64,000 nucleotides of DNA from Inquilinus ginsengisoli_A. GTDB lineage: Bacteria > Pseudomonadota > Alphaproteobacteria > DSM-16000 > Inquilinaceae. This document shows, piece by piece, positions 41,837-50,751 of this stretch (position 1 is its first letter; each line of letters opens with the position of its first letter). Under the pieces are notes generated by a model. It was given only the letters and a program-made list of their open reading frames with translations. It searched no databases and was not told the DNA's origin. Position numbers and translations under genes: made by a program. The stretch covers positions 310,001 through 374,000 of the forward strand of contig NZ_JAVDPW010000009.1 of assembly GCF_031453975.1 (NCBI RefSeq), in the 5' to 3' direction.

Positions 41837-43624
41837 TCAGCCGCCCTCGTTGAAGTCGTCCAGCAGCGCGGCGATGCGGCCGGAATCGGTCTGGTCCAGC
41901 ATCATCCGGGCGCGCCGGGCGGCGGCGACGCTGTCCAGCGTCAGGATCCGGCGCTTGACCTCCAGCAGCCGCAAGGGCGCCATCGACAGGTCGCGGATGC
42001 CCAGGCCCACCAGCAGCGCGGTGAAGCGCGGATCGCCGGCGATCTCGCCGCAGACGCTGACCGGGATGCGGGCGCGCAGCGCGGCCTCGACCGTGAACTG
42101 CACCAGCCGCAGCACCGAGGTGTGCAGCGGGTCGTAGAGATGGGCCACGGATTCGTCGCCGCGGTCGGCGGCCAGCGTGTACATCACCAGGTCGTTGGTG
42201 CCGATGGCGAAGAAGTCGACCTCGCGCGCCAGGGCGTCGGCGATCAGGGCCGCGCCCGGCACCTCGATCATCACCCCCAGCGGCGGCATCGCGGCCGGCA
42301 CCGGCACCTTGCGCCGCCGCAGCCGCCGCATCGTCCGGTCCAGCGCCGCCTTGACGGTTCGGATCTCGCCGATGGTGGTGATCATCGGTAGCAGGACGCG
42401 GATCGGCCCGTGCGCCCCGGCCCGCAGGATGGCGGCCAGCTGCGCCTCCAGCAGCTTCGGCTCCTTCAGCGACAGCCGGATGGCGCGCAGGCCCAGCGCC
42501 GGATTCGCGATCTCGGCGAAGCGGCCGCCCAGCGCGGCCGCGATCTTGTCGCCACCGAGGTCGAGGGTGCGGATGGTGACGACCTTGCCGGCCATGGCGT
42601 CGACCATGCCGCTCAGGGTCGCGTACTGCTCCTCCTCGGTCGGCAGGTCGTCCCGGTTCATGAACATGAACTCGGTGCGCAGCAGCCCGACCCCGGCCGC
42701 GTTCAGGTCGGTGGCCACCTGGGCGTCGCGCGGCAGCTCGATGTTGGCCGACAGGGTGATGGTGACGTCGTCGCGGGTGCGGGCAGGCAGGCCGACCAGG
42801 GCGTGCAGCTGCTTGCGGTCGGCGCGCTGCAGGTCGCGCCGGATGCGGAAGGCGGCCAGGGTCTCCGGGGTCGGGTCGATGATGACGCGGCCGGCGCTGC
42901 CGTCGACGATCACCATCTGCCCCGAGCGGATGCCGACCAAGAGGCCGGGCACGCCCAGCACCGCCGGCAGGCCGAGCGACCGCGCCATGATCGCGGTATG
43001 GCTCTGGGCCCCGCCCAGCGCCGCGGCGAAGCCGACGACGCGGCGCGGGTCCATCAGGGCGGTATCGGCCGGGGTGATCTCCTCGGCCAGCACGATGCTG
43101 CCCTCGGGCAGGTTGGCGAAGGCCTGGAACTGGCGCTTGGTCAGGTTGCGGATCAGCCGGGCGCCGACCTCGCGGATGTCGTCGATCCGGCTCGCCAGGT
43201 AGCTGTCGTCCATCGCCGCGAACTGCACCGCCAGCGCCGCAATCTCCGACTGCACGGCGTATTCGGCGTTGACGCGCTCCTCGGCGATGCGGGTCTCGAC
43301 GCCGCGCAGCAGGCGCGACCCGGACAGGATCGCGGCATGGGCGTCGAGCAGGTAGCCGATGTCCTCCGCCGCCTGCTCCGGCAGCCCCTGGGCCTTGGCC
43401 TTCAGCTTCTTGATCTGGCGCCGGGCCTTGGCCAGCGCCTCGGCGAAGCGCTCGCGCTCGGCCGCCAGGTCGGCCTCGTCCAGCCGGTACTCCGCCACCT
43501 GTTCGACGCCGCTCTCGATCAGATGGGCCGGGCCGATGGCAATGCCGCCGGACACGGCCAAGCCGGTCAGCGCCACTTCGCGGTTCGGGGCCGGGGCCGG
43601 AATGTCGGCGATCTCCATCGCCAT
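41837..43624 (-). CDS. ptsP: Phosphoenolpyruvate-protein phosphotransferase (PTS enzyme I)
   Basis: Transfers phosphate from phosphoenolpyruvate to HPr; 595 residues. The swivelling domain has the phosphorylated histidine in GGAQSHTAIMARSLGLPAV (His209). The PEP-binding barrel has LLRTEFMFM, FFAIGTNDLVMYTLA and VSVCGEIAGDP. There is no N-terminal GAF domain, so it resembles classical enzyme I more than enzyme I-Ntr, although the setting is a regulatory PTS. It follows the HPr gene by four bases. No PTS sugar permease is encoded nearby. Confidence 0.93.
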   Translation of the reverse strand: MAMEIADIPAPAPNREVALTGLAVSGGIAIGPAHLIESGVEQVAEYRLDEADLAAERERFAEALAKARRQIKKLKAKAQGLPEQAAEDIGYLLDAHAAILSGSRLLRGVETRIAEERVNAEYAVQSEIAALAVQFAAMDDSYLASRIDDIREVGARLIRNLTKRQFQAFANLPEGSIVLAEEITPADTALMDPRRVVGFAAALGGAQSHTAIMARSLGLPAVLGVPGLLVGIRSGQMVIVDGSAGRVIIDPTPETLAAFRIRRDLQRADRKQLHALVGLPARTRDDVTITLSANIELPRDAQVATDLNAAGVGLLRTEFMFMNRDDLPTEEEQYATLSGMVDAMAGKVVTIRTLDLGGDKIAAALGGRFAEIANPALGLRAIRLSLKEPKLLEAQLAAILRAGAHGPIRVLLPMITTIGEIRTVKAALDRTMRRLRRRKVPVPAAMPPLGVMIEVPGAALIADALAREVDFFAIGTNDLVMYTLAADRGDESVAHLYDPLHTSVLRLVQFTVEAALRARIPVSVCGEIAGDPRFTALLVGLGIRDLSMAPLRLLEVKRRILTLDSVAAARRARMMLDQTDSGRIAALLDDFNEGG

Positions 43625-43628
43625 GGGA

Positions 43629-43931
43629 TCAATCCTCGTCGAAGCCGCGTTCGACCAGCGACACCAACGCCGCCAGCGCCGCTTCCGCCTGCGCGCCGGT
43701 GGCGGCGATGTCGATCGTGCTGCCCGGGCCGGCCGCCAGCATCATCAGCCCCATGATCGACTGGCCGCCGACCTCGCTGCCGTTGCGCTCGACCCAGATC
43801 TCGGCCTCGAACTCGGCCGCCAGCTTGACGAACTTCGCCGCCGCCCGGGCATGCAGCCCGCGCTGGTTGATGATGGTGACGGTCTTGGTCAGCCGGTCCA
43901 TGGCCGCGTCCGGGGACGTCGGGCCACTCAT
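43629..43931 (-). CDS. ptsH: HPr family phosphocarrier protein
   Basis: A 100-residue phosphocarrier. The phosphorylated histidine lies in RGLHARAAAKFV (His27), and the HprK target serine in GGQSIMGLMM (Ser58). Both sites are intact, so it can serve enzyme I, the EIIA and HprK. A short N-terminal extension of about 10 residues precedes the usual start. Its ATG overlaps the EIIA stop. Confidence 0.95.
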   Translation of the reverse strand: MSGPTSPDAAMDRLTKTVTIINQRGLHARAAAKFVKLAAEFEAEIWVERNGSEVGGQSIMGLMMLAAGPGSTIDIAATGAQAEAALAALVSLVERGFDED

Positions 43932-44353
43932 TTTTTCTTCTCCGGCCTCAGCAGCGCCGACGCGACGCTGATGTATTTCTGGCCGGCCTCGCGGGCGCTG
44001 GTCACCGCGTCGGTCAGGGTGTCGGTCTTGCGCACCGAGGCCAGCTTGATCAGCATCGGCAGGTTGATGCCGGCGATGACCTCGACATTGGCGCGGTCGA
44101 GGATCGAGATCGCCAGGTTCGAGGGCGTGCCGCCGAACATGTCGGTCAACAGCACCACGCCGCGCCCGCCATCGACCGTGGTCACCTTCTCCAGGATCTC
44201 GGCCCGGCGCTGCTCCATGTCGTCCTCGGGGCCGATGCAGACCGTGGCGACCTGGGGCTGGGCGCCCACCACGTGCTCCATCGCCGCGACGAACTCATCG
44301 GCGAGGCGACCATGGGTCACGAGGACCATGCCGATCATGGGGTGGGTGGTCAT
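43928..44353 (-). CDS. PTS EIIA component, mannose type (EIIA-Man/PtsM)
   Basis: A soluble 141-residue EIIA of the mannose family. The phosphorylated histidine is in LVTHGRLADEF (His14), and LLTDMFGGTPSNLA matches the family core. No EIIB, EIIC or EIID gene is present, so the phosphate does not go to sugar here. In alphaproteobacteria such orphans are thought to act as regulators together with HPr and HprK. The gene overlaps ptsH and follows rapZ by 21 bases. Confidence 0.92.
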   Translation of the reverse strand: MTTHPMIGMVLVTHGRLADEFVAAMEHVVGAQPQVATVCIGPEDDMEQRRAEILEKVTTVDGGRGVVLLTDMFGGTPSNLAISILDRANVEVIAGINLPMLIKLASVRKTDTLTDAVTSAREAGQKYISVASALLRPEKKK

Positions 44354-44374
44354 GTTGGTCTGATTGCCTTCCTG

Positions 44375-45265
44375 TCAGCCCGGCGCCGGCATGTCGCGGT
44401 GGATCAGGCCGCGGCGGTAGCCCTGGCCGTCCAGCCAGGCCGCCAGCGTCTCCGCCACGAACACCGATCGGTGTTTGCCGCCGGTGCACCCGACGGCGAT
44501 GGTGAGGTAGCTCTTGCCCTCGCGGTTGTACCGCGGCAGGAGCGGTTCGAGCAGGCCGAACAGCGACGCCATGAAGGGGTCGAACTGGATGTCGCGCCGG
44601 ATCATCGCCTGCACCTCGGGGTTCTGGCCGGTCTGCGGGCGCAGCGCCGGAACCCAGTGTGGATTGTCGAGGAAGCGGACGTCGAACACCAGATCGGCCT
44701 CGCGCGGCAGGCCGCGCTTGAAGGAGAAGGAGACGACCGAGACGTACAGCCCGGGCGCGGCGCCGATGCCGAAATGGCCTTCGACGATCCGCCGCAGATC
44801 CTGCGGGCTGGTCAGCGATGTGTCGAGCACCACGTCGGCCATGGCGCGCAGCGGATGCAGCTCCAGCCGCTCGCGCCGGATGCCGTCGGCCACCGGGCGG
44901 TCGATCGCCAGCGGGTGGCGCCGCCGGGTCTCGGTGAAGCGGCGCTGCAAGATCTCGTCGTCGGCATCGAGGAACAGCAGCTTGACGTCGGTGTCGCGCC
45001 GGGCGCGCAGCACCGCGATCTCGGCCTCCAGCGCCGCGACCGAGAAGCCGCGGGTGCGGGTGTCGATGGTCACCGCCATCGGCCGGCCCTCGGCATGCTC
45101 GACCAGCGGGCCGAGCAGCACGATCGGCAGGTTGTCGATCGCCTCATGGCCGAGATCCTCGAGGATCTTCAGCGACGAGGAATGGCCGGCGCCGGACAGG
45201 CCGCTGATCAGGACGAGGCGGTGCCGGGCCTGGGGCCGCGTCCCGGTGTCGGGGGTGTCCATCAT
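44375..45265 (-). CDS. rapZ: RNase adapter protein RapZ
   Basis: A P-loop protein of 296 residues. In Escherichia coli RapZ binds an sRNA and presents it to RNase E to control glucosamine-6-phosphate synthase. The C-terminal RNA-binding domain is clear (VGCTGGKHRSVFVAETLA, RDIQFDPF). The N-terminal Walker A motif reads GLSGAGHSSSL, with His28 where the P-loop lysine should be. The ATG overlaps the hprK stop by ATGA, placing it firmly in the PTS operon. Confidence 0.93.
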   Translation of the reverse strand: MMDTPDTGTRPQARHRLVLISGLSGAGHSSSLKILEDLGHEAIDNLPIVLLGPLVEHAEGRPMAVTIDTRTRGFSVAALEAEIAVLRARRDTDVKLLFLDADDEILQRRFTETRRRHPLAIDRPVADGIRRERLELHPLRAMADVVLDTSLTSPQDLRRIVEGHFGIGAAPGLYVSVVSFSFKRGLPREADLVFDVRFLDNPHWVPALRPQTGQNPEVQAMIRRDIQFDPFMASLFGLLEPLLPRYNREGKSYLTIAVGCTGGKHRSVFVAETLAAWLDGQGYRRGLIHRDMPAPG

Positions 45266-45699
45266 CGTGCCAGGCGGCGTTCGGGGGCGGCGAGGCCGGC
45301 GAGGGCGAAGCGCAGCTTGATCGGGGCCGAGGCCTCGAAGGGCGAGACCGAGACCAGCGGCAGGATGATGCCGAGATAGGCGCAGGTCCCGGGCTCGGGC
45401 AGCCGCTCGATCGCCCCGTCCGGCTTCAGGTCGGCGACCAGCAGCACCGGCACCTCCGGCAGGAACGGCACCGGGATCGGGCCGAAGCCGCGGGCCTCGA
45501 TCAGTCCGGCCAGGATGGCGGGCGGGCGGGCGATCACCAGCCCGCCTTCGAGCGACAGCTGCACGCGGTCGTCGGCCACCAGCCGCCCGCCGGCATCGAT
45601 GAGCCGCAGTGCCAGATCGGATTTGCCGCTGCCCGACGGTCCGCGCAAAAGCACGCCACGACCGTCGACTGCGACGCAGGTAGCATGGATCGTCGCCAT
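45262..45699 (-). CDS. hprK: HPr kinase/phosphorylase, short alphaproteobacterial form
   Basis: A 145-residue kinase consisting only of the catalytic domain; Gram-positive HprK is about twice as long and has an N-terminal domain. The Walker A motif is GPSGSGKSDLALRLI (about 20-34), followed by LVADDRVQLS and ARGFGPIPVPFL. It phosphorylates the HPr serine (Ser58 of the neighbouring gene). I used the ATG before ATIHATCVAVDG; an in-frame TTG 63 bases upstream would add an unconserved extension. It overlaps rapZ. Confidence 0.92.
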   Translation of the reverse strand: MATIHATCVAVDGRGVLLRGPSGSGKSDLALRLIDAGGRLVADDRVQLSLEGGLVIARPPAILAGLIEARGFGPIPVPFLPEVPVLLVADLKPDGAIERLPEPGTCAYLGIILPLVSVSPFEASAPIKLRFALAGLAAPERRLAR

Positions 45700-45771
45700 C
45701 GCGGGAGGGAAGGTGACTGGCACCTCCCTCCCTGTCAATCGCGACGGCGACAGGTCGGACAAGACGACGCG

Positions 45772-47277
45772 TTATTTCGCCGGCACAGCCTTGGTCTCCA
45801 GCGTGTACGGCGTGTCACCCTGGTAGGAGTAGACCCGCAGCAGGTAGGTGCCGGGGTCCAGCCGCAGCTGCAGCTCCTCCGGATCGGTGCCGGAATTGGC
45901 GCCGCTGATCAGGCTCTCCTGGTCCGAGGCGCGCAGCAGGTCGATGTCGGCATCGCCCTTCTCCATGGTCAGCCGCACCGTGACGTCGGCGCGCGACGCC
46001 AGGGTGAAGCGCCAGTAGTCGTCCTTGTCGGTGAAGCCGACCCAGTCGCTCAGGGTCACCGGGGTCCGGCCGACATTCTCGATGGTGCCGGCGGCGTCCG
46101 GCGTGTTGCCGGCATGGTCCGGCGGCGGCGGCTCGGCCGGGCCGCCGGCCACGGTCAGGCGGTAGTCGGTGGCGCCCTCGCCGGCCGGATAGACGTTCAG
46201 GTAGTAGGTGCCGGGGTCGAGCGTCGCGGTCAGCGCCTCGGCCTCGGTGTCGACATTGGTGCCGCTGAGGAGGTAGCTGCCGTCGGCGCCTTCGAGGTTG
46301 ATGTCGGCATCGGCCGACATCCCGTCCAGGCCGATGGTGACCGTCTGCCGCTCGGTGACCTGGAAGGCGTAGTAGTCACTGGCATCGGCCGGGCCGACCC
46401 AGTCGCCGGCCTCGGCGCTGGTGCCGGTGACGTCGCCGAGGTCATGCGCGTCGGACTGGCTGGATCCGGCCGCGTCGGGCGGCGGCGCCGCGCCCGGCGT
46501 GCCAGAGACGGTCAGGCGGTACGGCGTGCCGTCGCCATAGCTGGTGATCACGAAGTAATAGGTGCCGGGGGCCACCAGCTTGCCCATGTGCTCGGCATCC
46601 GAACCGCTGTTGGCGGAGGAGGCGACGGTCTGGCCGTCGCCGTCGCGCAGCTCGATATCCGCGTCGCCGGTCATGCCGGCCAGGTCCACTGACAGCTCGG
46701 TCCAGCCCTCGACCGTGACGCTGTAGGCGTCGGTCTGGTCGGTCTGCGAGACGCGGCCCTCGGCCACCAGCGGTGTGGCGCCGACCATGCCTAGCGCCGT
46801 GGCGGTGGCGATGGTGTCGTCGGCGGATTCATCGGCCTGGCCCAGCGTCGGTGCCGGGCCGGTGGGTGTGCCGGGCAGGGCGACGCGCATCGGCGCCAGG
46901 GTCTGCGCCCACATGTAGCCGACCGGCGTCTTCGGGGTCTGCACCCGCACCCAGCCGCCGGCGGCCAGCCGGCCGGTGACGATGACCTGGGACCCGAAGG
47001 GCAGCGTCTCCTCCAGCGTGGCGGTGCCGTTCGGGGCGCCGCGGACCGAGGCGCTGGTCCAGGTGACGAAGGACAGTGCGTCCATCTCCTCGGCCACGGC
47101 GGGGGCGGCAGCGACGGCCGGGACCGCCGGGGCGGGCGCCTCGACCACCGGCGCGGGCGGCGCCGGCACCTGGACGACGACCGGCGGCGGCACCACCGTC
47201 TGGGTCTGGGCCAGGGCCGGGAGGGTGGCCAGGGCGAAGACGCTGCCGAGCAGCAGTCGGCGCAGGCGCGAATTCAT
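45772..47277 (-). CDS. Secreted SH3b protein with three PPC-like repeats
   Basis: A 501-residue exported protein. It has a signal peptide (RLRRLLLGSVFALATLPALAQ) and a Pro/Ala/Val-rich linker (about 22-75). An SH3b-like module (about 80-145, with VRGAPNGTATLEETLPFGSQ) is followed by three repeats of roughly 100 residues. The repeats resemble the PPC beta-sandwich domain, each ending in a PGTYYF / PGTYYL / PGTYLL strand. PPC domains usually sit at the C-terminus of secreted peptidases; here there is no enzyme. The gene lies between chvG and hprK on the same strand, where I would not expect it, so it may be an envelope component or target of that signalling block. Confidence 0.8.
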   Translation of the reverse strand: MNSRLRRLLLGSVFALATLPALAQTQTVVPPPVVVQVPAPPAPVVEAPAPAVPAVAAAPAVAEEMDALSFVTWTSASVRGAPNGTATLEETLPFGSQVIVTGRLAAGGWVRVQTPKTPVGYMWAQTLAPMRVALPGTPTGPAPTLGQADESADDTIATATALGMVGATPLVAEGRVSQTDQTDAYSVTVEGWTELSVDLAGMTGDADIELRDGDGQTVASSANSGSDAEHMGKLVAPGTYYFVITSYGDGTPYRLTVSGTPGAAPPPDAAGSSQSDAHDLGDVTGTSAEAGDWVGPADASDYYAFQVTERQTVTIGLDGMSADADINLEGADGSYLLSGTNVDTEAEALTATLDPGTYYLNVYPAGEGATDYRLTVAGGPAEPPPPDHAGNTPDAAGTIENVGRTPVTLSDWVGFTDKDDYWRFTLASRADVTVRLTMEKGDADIDLLRASDQESLISGANSGTDPEELQLRLDPGTYLLRVYSYQGDTPYTLETKAVPAK

Positions 47278-47321
47278 CGGATTTCCCCTTCGATGCGGAT
47301 TGGGTCGATTGTTGCCGCAGA

Positions 47322-49076
47322 TCACTTGGCGGGGATCTTCACCGTGAAGCGGGCGCCGGGACGGCCCTCCCGGTTTTCGGCGAAGATCTGGCCGCGATGG
47401 GCGGTGATGATCTGCTTGGAGATGCTGAGGCCCAGGCCGGAATGGGTACCGAACTTCTCCCCGGCCGGGCGCTCGGTGTAGAAGCGGTCGAAGATCGCCT
47501 CCAGCTTGGCGGCCGGGATGCCCGGCCCGTCATCCTCGATGGTCGCGATCACCCAGGCGCCTTCGCGCCGGGCCCGCAGGGTGATGGCGCCGTCCGGCGG
47601 CGAGAACGAGATCGCGTTGGTGATCAGGTTGCGGAACACCTGCACCAGCCGGTCCTCGATGCCGGGCACGGTCAGCGACGACCCCGGCGGCAGGCTCAAG
47701 GACACCTTGAGGTCGGTGTCCTCCAGCGTGGTCTTGTACAGGTCGGTCAGCATGCCCAGCATGCGGCCGATATCGGCGGTCCCGGTCTCGGCGCGCGACA
47801 ACTCGGCGTCCAGCCGCGAGGCGTCGGAGATGTCGCTGATCAGCCGGTCCAGCCGCTGCACATCCTCCAGGATGATCGCCATCAGCCGGCGCTGCTGCAC
47901 CGGGTCGGTGATCCGGGCGGTGGTCTCGACCGCGCTGCGCAGCGAGGTCAGCGGGTTCTTGATCTCGTGCGACACGTCGGCGGCGAAGCGCTCGATCGCG
48001 TCGATCCGGGTCCACAGCGCCGCGGTCATCGCCCGCAGCGCGCCGGCCAGCTCGCCGATCTCGTCGCGCCGGCCGCTCATGTCGGGGATCTCGACCTTGC
48101 GGCCGCGGCTCTGCTGCACCCGCTCCGCCGCGCGGGCCAGCCGGCGGATCGGCCGGGTGATGGTGCCGGCGAGGTACAGCGACAGGATGATGGTGACCGC
48201 CAGCGCGATGGCGAAGACCTTCAGGATCTCCTCGCGCACCGTCTGCAGGTTGCCCTCGATGTTGATGCCCTCGCGGGTCACCAGCACCGCGCCCAGCACC
48301 AGCCGCACGCGCTGCACCGGCACGGCGACGCCCAGCATCAGCTGGCCGTCCTCGCGGGTCCAGATCTGGCGGCCGACCCCGCCGGTCAGCGCGGCGCGGA
48401 CGCTGGCATAGTCGTTGCCCTGCTGGTCCTGGCGCTCGACATAGGTCGGCCAGCGCTTGCGCGGGCCGGCGAACTCGGCGCTCCAGTCGTAGACCGCGTC
48501 CCAGGCGGCGCGGATCCAACCCTTGGCCACCGGCGGCAGCAGCGGCCGCACCTCGATGATGCCGCCGGGCTGGCCCAGCATGCGGCTGTCCGCCACCAGC
48601 TTGCCGTCGATGCCGAACAGGCGGGCGCGGGTGTCGGTCGACTGGTAGACCCGGCGGATCATCTGGCGGGCCTTGTCGGGGTCCAGCGACTGCTCGGTGT
48701 CGACCCCGCCGACCACCGCTGCCTCGGCCAGGCCGCCGGCGAAGATGGTGGCCTCGGCGTCCAGCGACGCCAGCTCGTTCTCGATCAGCCGCTCCTGGTA
48801 GGACGACAGGTACAGCATGCCGCCGACCAGCATCATCAGCGCCATCATGTTGACGGCCAGGACGCGGGCGGTGAGCTTCGAGAAGAAGCGGCGGCGCAAC
48901 CGGATGATCGGCGCGTCGACGGCGCGGCCGCCGACCGGGGTGGCGGTGATCGGCTCCACCGTGGGCTCGGCGACCAGCTCCGCCATCGGCTCCGGCCGGG
49001 CAGCCGCATTCTGCTCGGCGGGTTCGCCGAGGCGCGGCGGCGCGGGGCCGCGGGACGCTCTCAATGGGGCCGTCAT
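47322..49076 (-). CDS. chvG: Sensor histidine kinase ChvG
   Basis: The membrane sensor of the ChvG-ChvI system, which responds to acidity and envelope stress in alphaproteobacteria; 584 residues. A cytoplasmic Pro/Ala/Glu-rich N-terminus of about 65 residues precedes the first helix (AVNMMALMMLVGGMLYLSS). A periplasmic sensing domain, a second helix (VFAIALAVTIILSLYLAG) and a HAMP domain follow. The kinase core has the phospho-acceptor DVSHEIKNPLTSL and NLITNAISFS, DDGPGIP and SGLGLSISKQI for ATP. Its gene is 52 bases downstream of chvI. Confidence 0.93.
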   Translation of the reverse strand: MTAPLRASRGPAPPRLGEPAEQNAAARPEPMAELVAEPTVEPITATPVGGRAVDAPIIRLRRRFFSKLTARVLAVNMMALMMLVGGMLYLSSYQERLIENELASLDAEATIFAGGLAEAAVVGGVDTEQSLDPDKARQMIRRVYQSTDTRARLFGIDGKLVADSRMLGQPGGIIEVRPLLPPVAKGWIRAAWDAVYDWSAEFAGPRKRWPTYVERQDQQGNDYASVRAALTGGVGRQIWTREDGQLMLGVAVPVQRVRLVLGAVLVTREGINIEGNLQTVREEILKVFAIALAVTIILSLYLAGTITRPIRRLARAAERVQQSRGRKVEIPDMSGRRDEIGELAGALRAMTAALWTRIDAIERFAADVSHEIKNPLTSLRSAVETTARITDPVQQRRLMAIILEDVQRLDRLISDISDASRLDAELSRAETGTADIGRMLGMLTDLYKTTLEDTDLKVSLSLPPGSSLTVPGIEDRLVQVFRNLITNAISFSPPDGAITLRARREGAWVIATIEDDGPGIPAAKLEAIFDRFYTERPAGEKFGTHSGLGLSISKQIITAHRGQIFAENREGRPGARFTVKIPAK

Positions 49077-49128
49077 GGCGTCATGCGGCGGTCAGACTCC
49101 GATCACGGGCGGCCGGCGCTGCCCGCGA

Positions 49129-49827
49129 TCAGGCCTCCTTGTAGCGATAGCCGACACCGTACAGCGTCTCGATGTGACCGAACTCGGTGTCGACCACCTT
49201 GAACTTCTTGCGGATGCGCTTGATGTGGCTGTCGATGGTGCGGTCGTCGACATAGATGTGCTCGCCATAGGCGGCGTCCATCAGCTGGTCCCGGCTCTTG
49301 ACGTGGCCGGGGCGGATGGCCAGGGCCTTGACCAGCAGGAATTCGGTGACGGTCAGGTCGATGGTCTCGCCGCGCCACAGGCAGGCATGGCGGTTGCCGT
49401 CCAGCGTCAGGTCGCCCCGCGACACCACCGCGGCCGGGTCGGCGGGGGTGCTGTCGGTGGCCAGCTGCTCGCGCCGCAGCAGGGCGCGGATGCGCTCGAT
49501 CAGCAGGCGCTGCGAGAATGGCTTCTTGATGTAGTCGTCGGCCCCCATGCGCAGGCCCAGCAGCTCGTCGACCTCGTCGTCCTTCGAGGTCAGGAAGATC
49601 ACCGGCATGTTGGTGGTCTTGCGCAGGCGGCCCAGCAGCTCCATCCCGTCCATGCGCGGCATCTTGATGTCCAGCACGGCGAGGTCGACCGGTTTCTGCA
49701 GCAGCCCGCGCAGGGCCTCGTCGCCGTCGGAGAAGGTGCGGACCTCGTAGCCCTCCGACTCCAGCGATATCGCCACCGACGTCAGGATGTTGCGATCGTC
49801 GTCGACCAGCGCGATGGTCTGGGCCAT
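49129..49827 (-). CDS. chvI: Response regulator ChvI
   Basis: An OmpR/PhoB-family regulator of 232 residues. The receiver domain has the acidic pair DDDR near residue 9, the phospho-acceptor Asp53 in LAVLDIKMPRMDG, and the KKPF switch lysine. The winged-helix domain follows, with DDRTIDSHIKRIRKKF. GGAGGGGG precedes the ATG. It heads the chvI-chvG-hprK-rapZ-PTS run, so signalling and PTS genes may share a transcript. CGTATATACG, a perfect palindrome about 75 bases upstream, lies in the probable promoter. Confidence 0.95.
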   Translation of the reverse strand: MAQTIALVDDDRNILTSVAISLESEGYEVRTFSDGDEALRGLLQKPVDLAVLDIKMPRMDGMELLGRLRKTTNMPVIFLTSKDDEVDELLGLRMGADDYIKKPFSQRLLIERIRALLRREQLATDSTPADPAAVVSRGDLTLDGNRHACLWRGETIDLTVTEFLLVKALAIRPGHVKSRDQLMDAAYGEHIYVDDRTIDSHIKRIRKKFKVVDTEFGHIETLYGVGYRYKEA

Positions 49828-49970
49828 GGCCCCCTCCACTGTCACCACCCGCCCCCGGCGGGCAAGTACCCTCGATGCCGGCGACGCTGAAGGCTCAATA
49901 TGGCGTATATACGGCCGAAATGTCACTCGAACGCGGTAATCTTCAGGAAAACCAGCGGGGTAGCAACGCC

Positions 49971-50708
49971 ATGACATCCCAGGACGCCGGCCCGGCCGCC
50001 GGTCCGAGTGAACGCGCCCGCACTCTGCTGCGCCGTCTCGACCGCGGCGCGCTGGCCACGCTCGACGCCGATGGCGGTCCCTACGCCTCGCTGGTGCTGG
50101 CCGCCACCGACCCGGCGGGGCATCCGCTGCTGCTGATCTCGCGGCTGGCGGAGCACACCGGCAACCTCGATCGCGACGCCCGCGCGGCGCTGCTGCTGGA
50201 CGGCACGGCGGGGCTCGACCAGCCGCTGACCGGGCCGCGGCTGACGGTGTCCGGCCGGGCCGAGCCGGTGGTCGATCCGGCGCTGCGCGGCCGCTACCTC
50301 GCGCGCCATCCGGACGCAGCAGGCTATGCCGATTTCCAGGATTTCGGCTTGTGGCGGATCCGGGTCGAGCGCGGCCACATGATCGCCGGCTTCGGCGCCA
50401 TCCACCGGCTCGACGCGGCCGAGCTGCTGGTCGACCCGCCGGCGGCGCTGACCGGGGCGGAGGCCGGCATCATCGCCCATATGAACGACGACCACGCCGA
50501 TGCCATCGACCTCTACGCCCATGTCCTGCTCGGCCAGGCGGGCGAGGGCTGGCGGATGACCGGGATCGACACCGACGGGGCGGATCTGCGCCGCGGCGGC
50601 GCCGTCGCCCGCCTGGCCTTCGCCGCCCCGGTGACCGACGCCGATTCGGCGCGGAAGGAGCTGGTGCGCCTGGTCCGCCACGCCCGCAGCGGCGGGCTGG
50701 CGGATTGA
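49971..50708 (+). CDS. HugZ-like pyridoxamine 5'-phosphate oxidase-fold protein
   Basis: A 245-residue protein with an N-terminal split-barrel (FMN/heme-binding) domain and a C-terminal DUF2470-type domain, the HugZ architecture. HugZ degrades heme in Helicobacter. The first domain has ALATLDADGGPYASLVL. The second has AHMNDDHADAIDLYAH, where the histidines of the heme-oxygenase type lie. No heme-uptake genes are nearby, so heme degradation is only one option. It is divergent from chvI. Confidence 0.82.
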   Translation: MTSQDAGPAAGPSERARTLLRRLDRGALATLDADGGPYASLVLAATDPAGHPLLLISRLAEHTGNLDRDARAALLLDGTAGLDQPLTGPRLTVSGRAEPVVDPALRGRYLARHPDAAGYADFQDFGLWRIRVERGHMIAGFGAIHRLDAAELLVDPPAALTGAEAGIIAHMNDDHADAIDLYAHVLLGQAGEGWRMTGIDTDGADLRRGGAVARLAFAAPVTDADSARKELVRLVRHARSGGLAD

Positions 50709-50751
50709 CCGAACGACCGGTCAGCCTTTCCGGCCGGTCCCCCTTTCTGGG

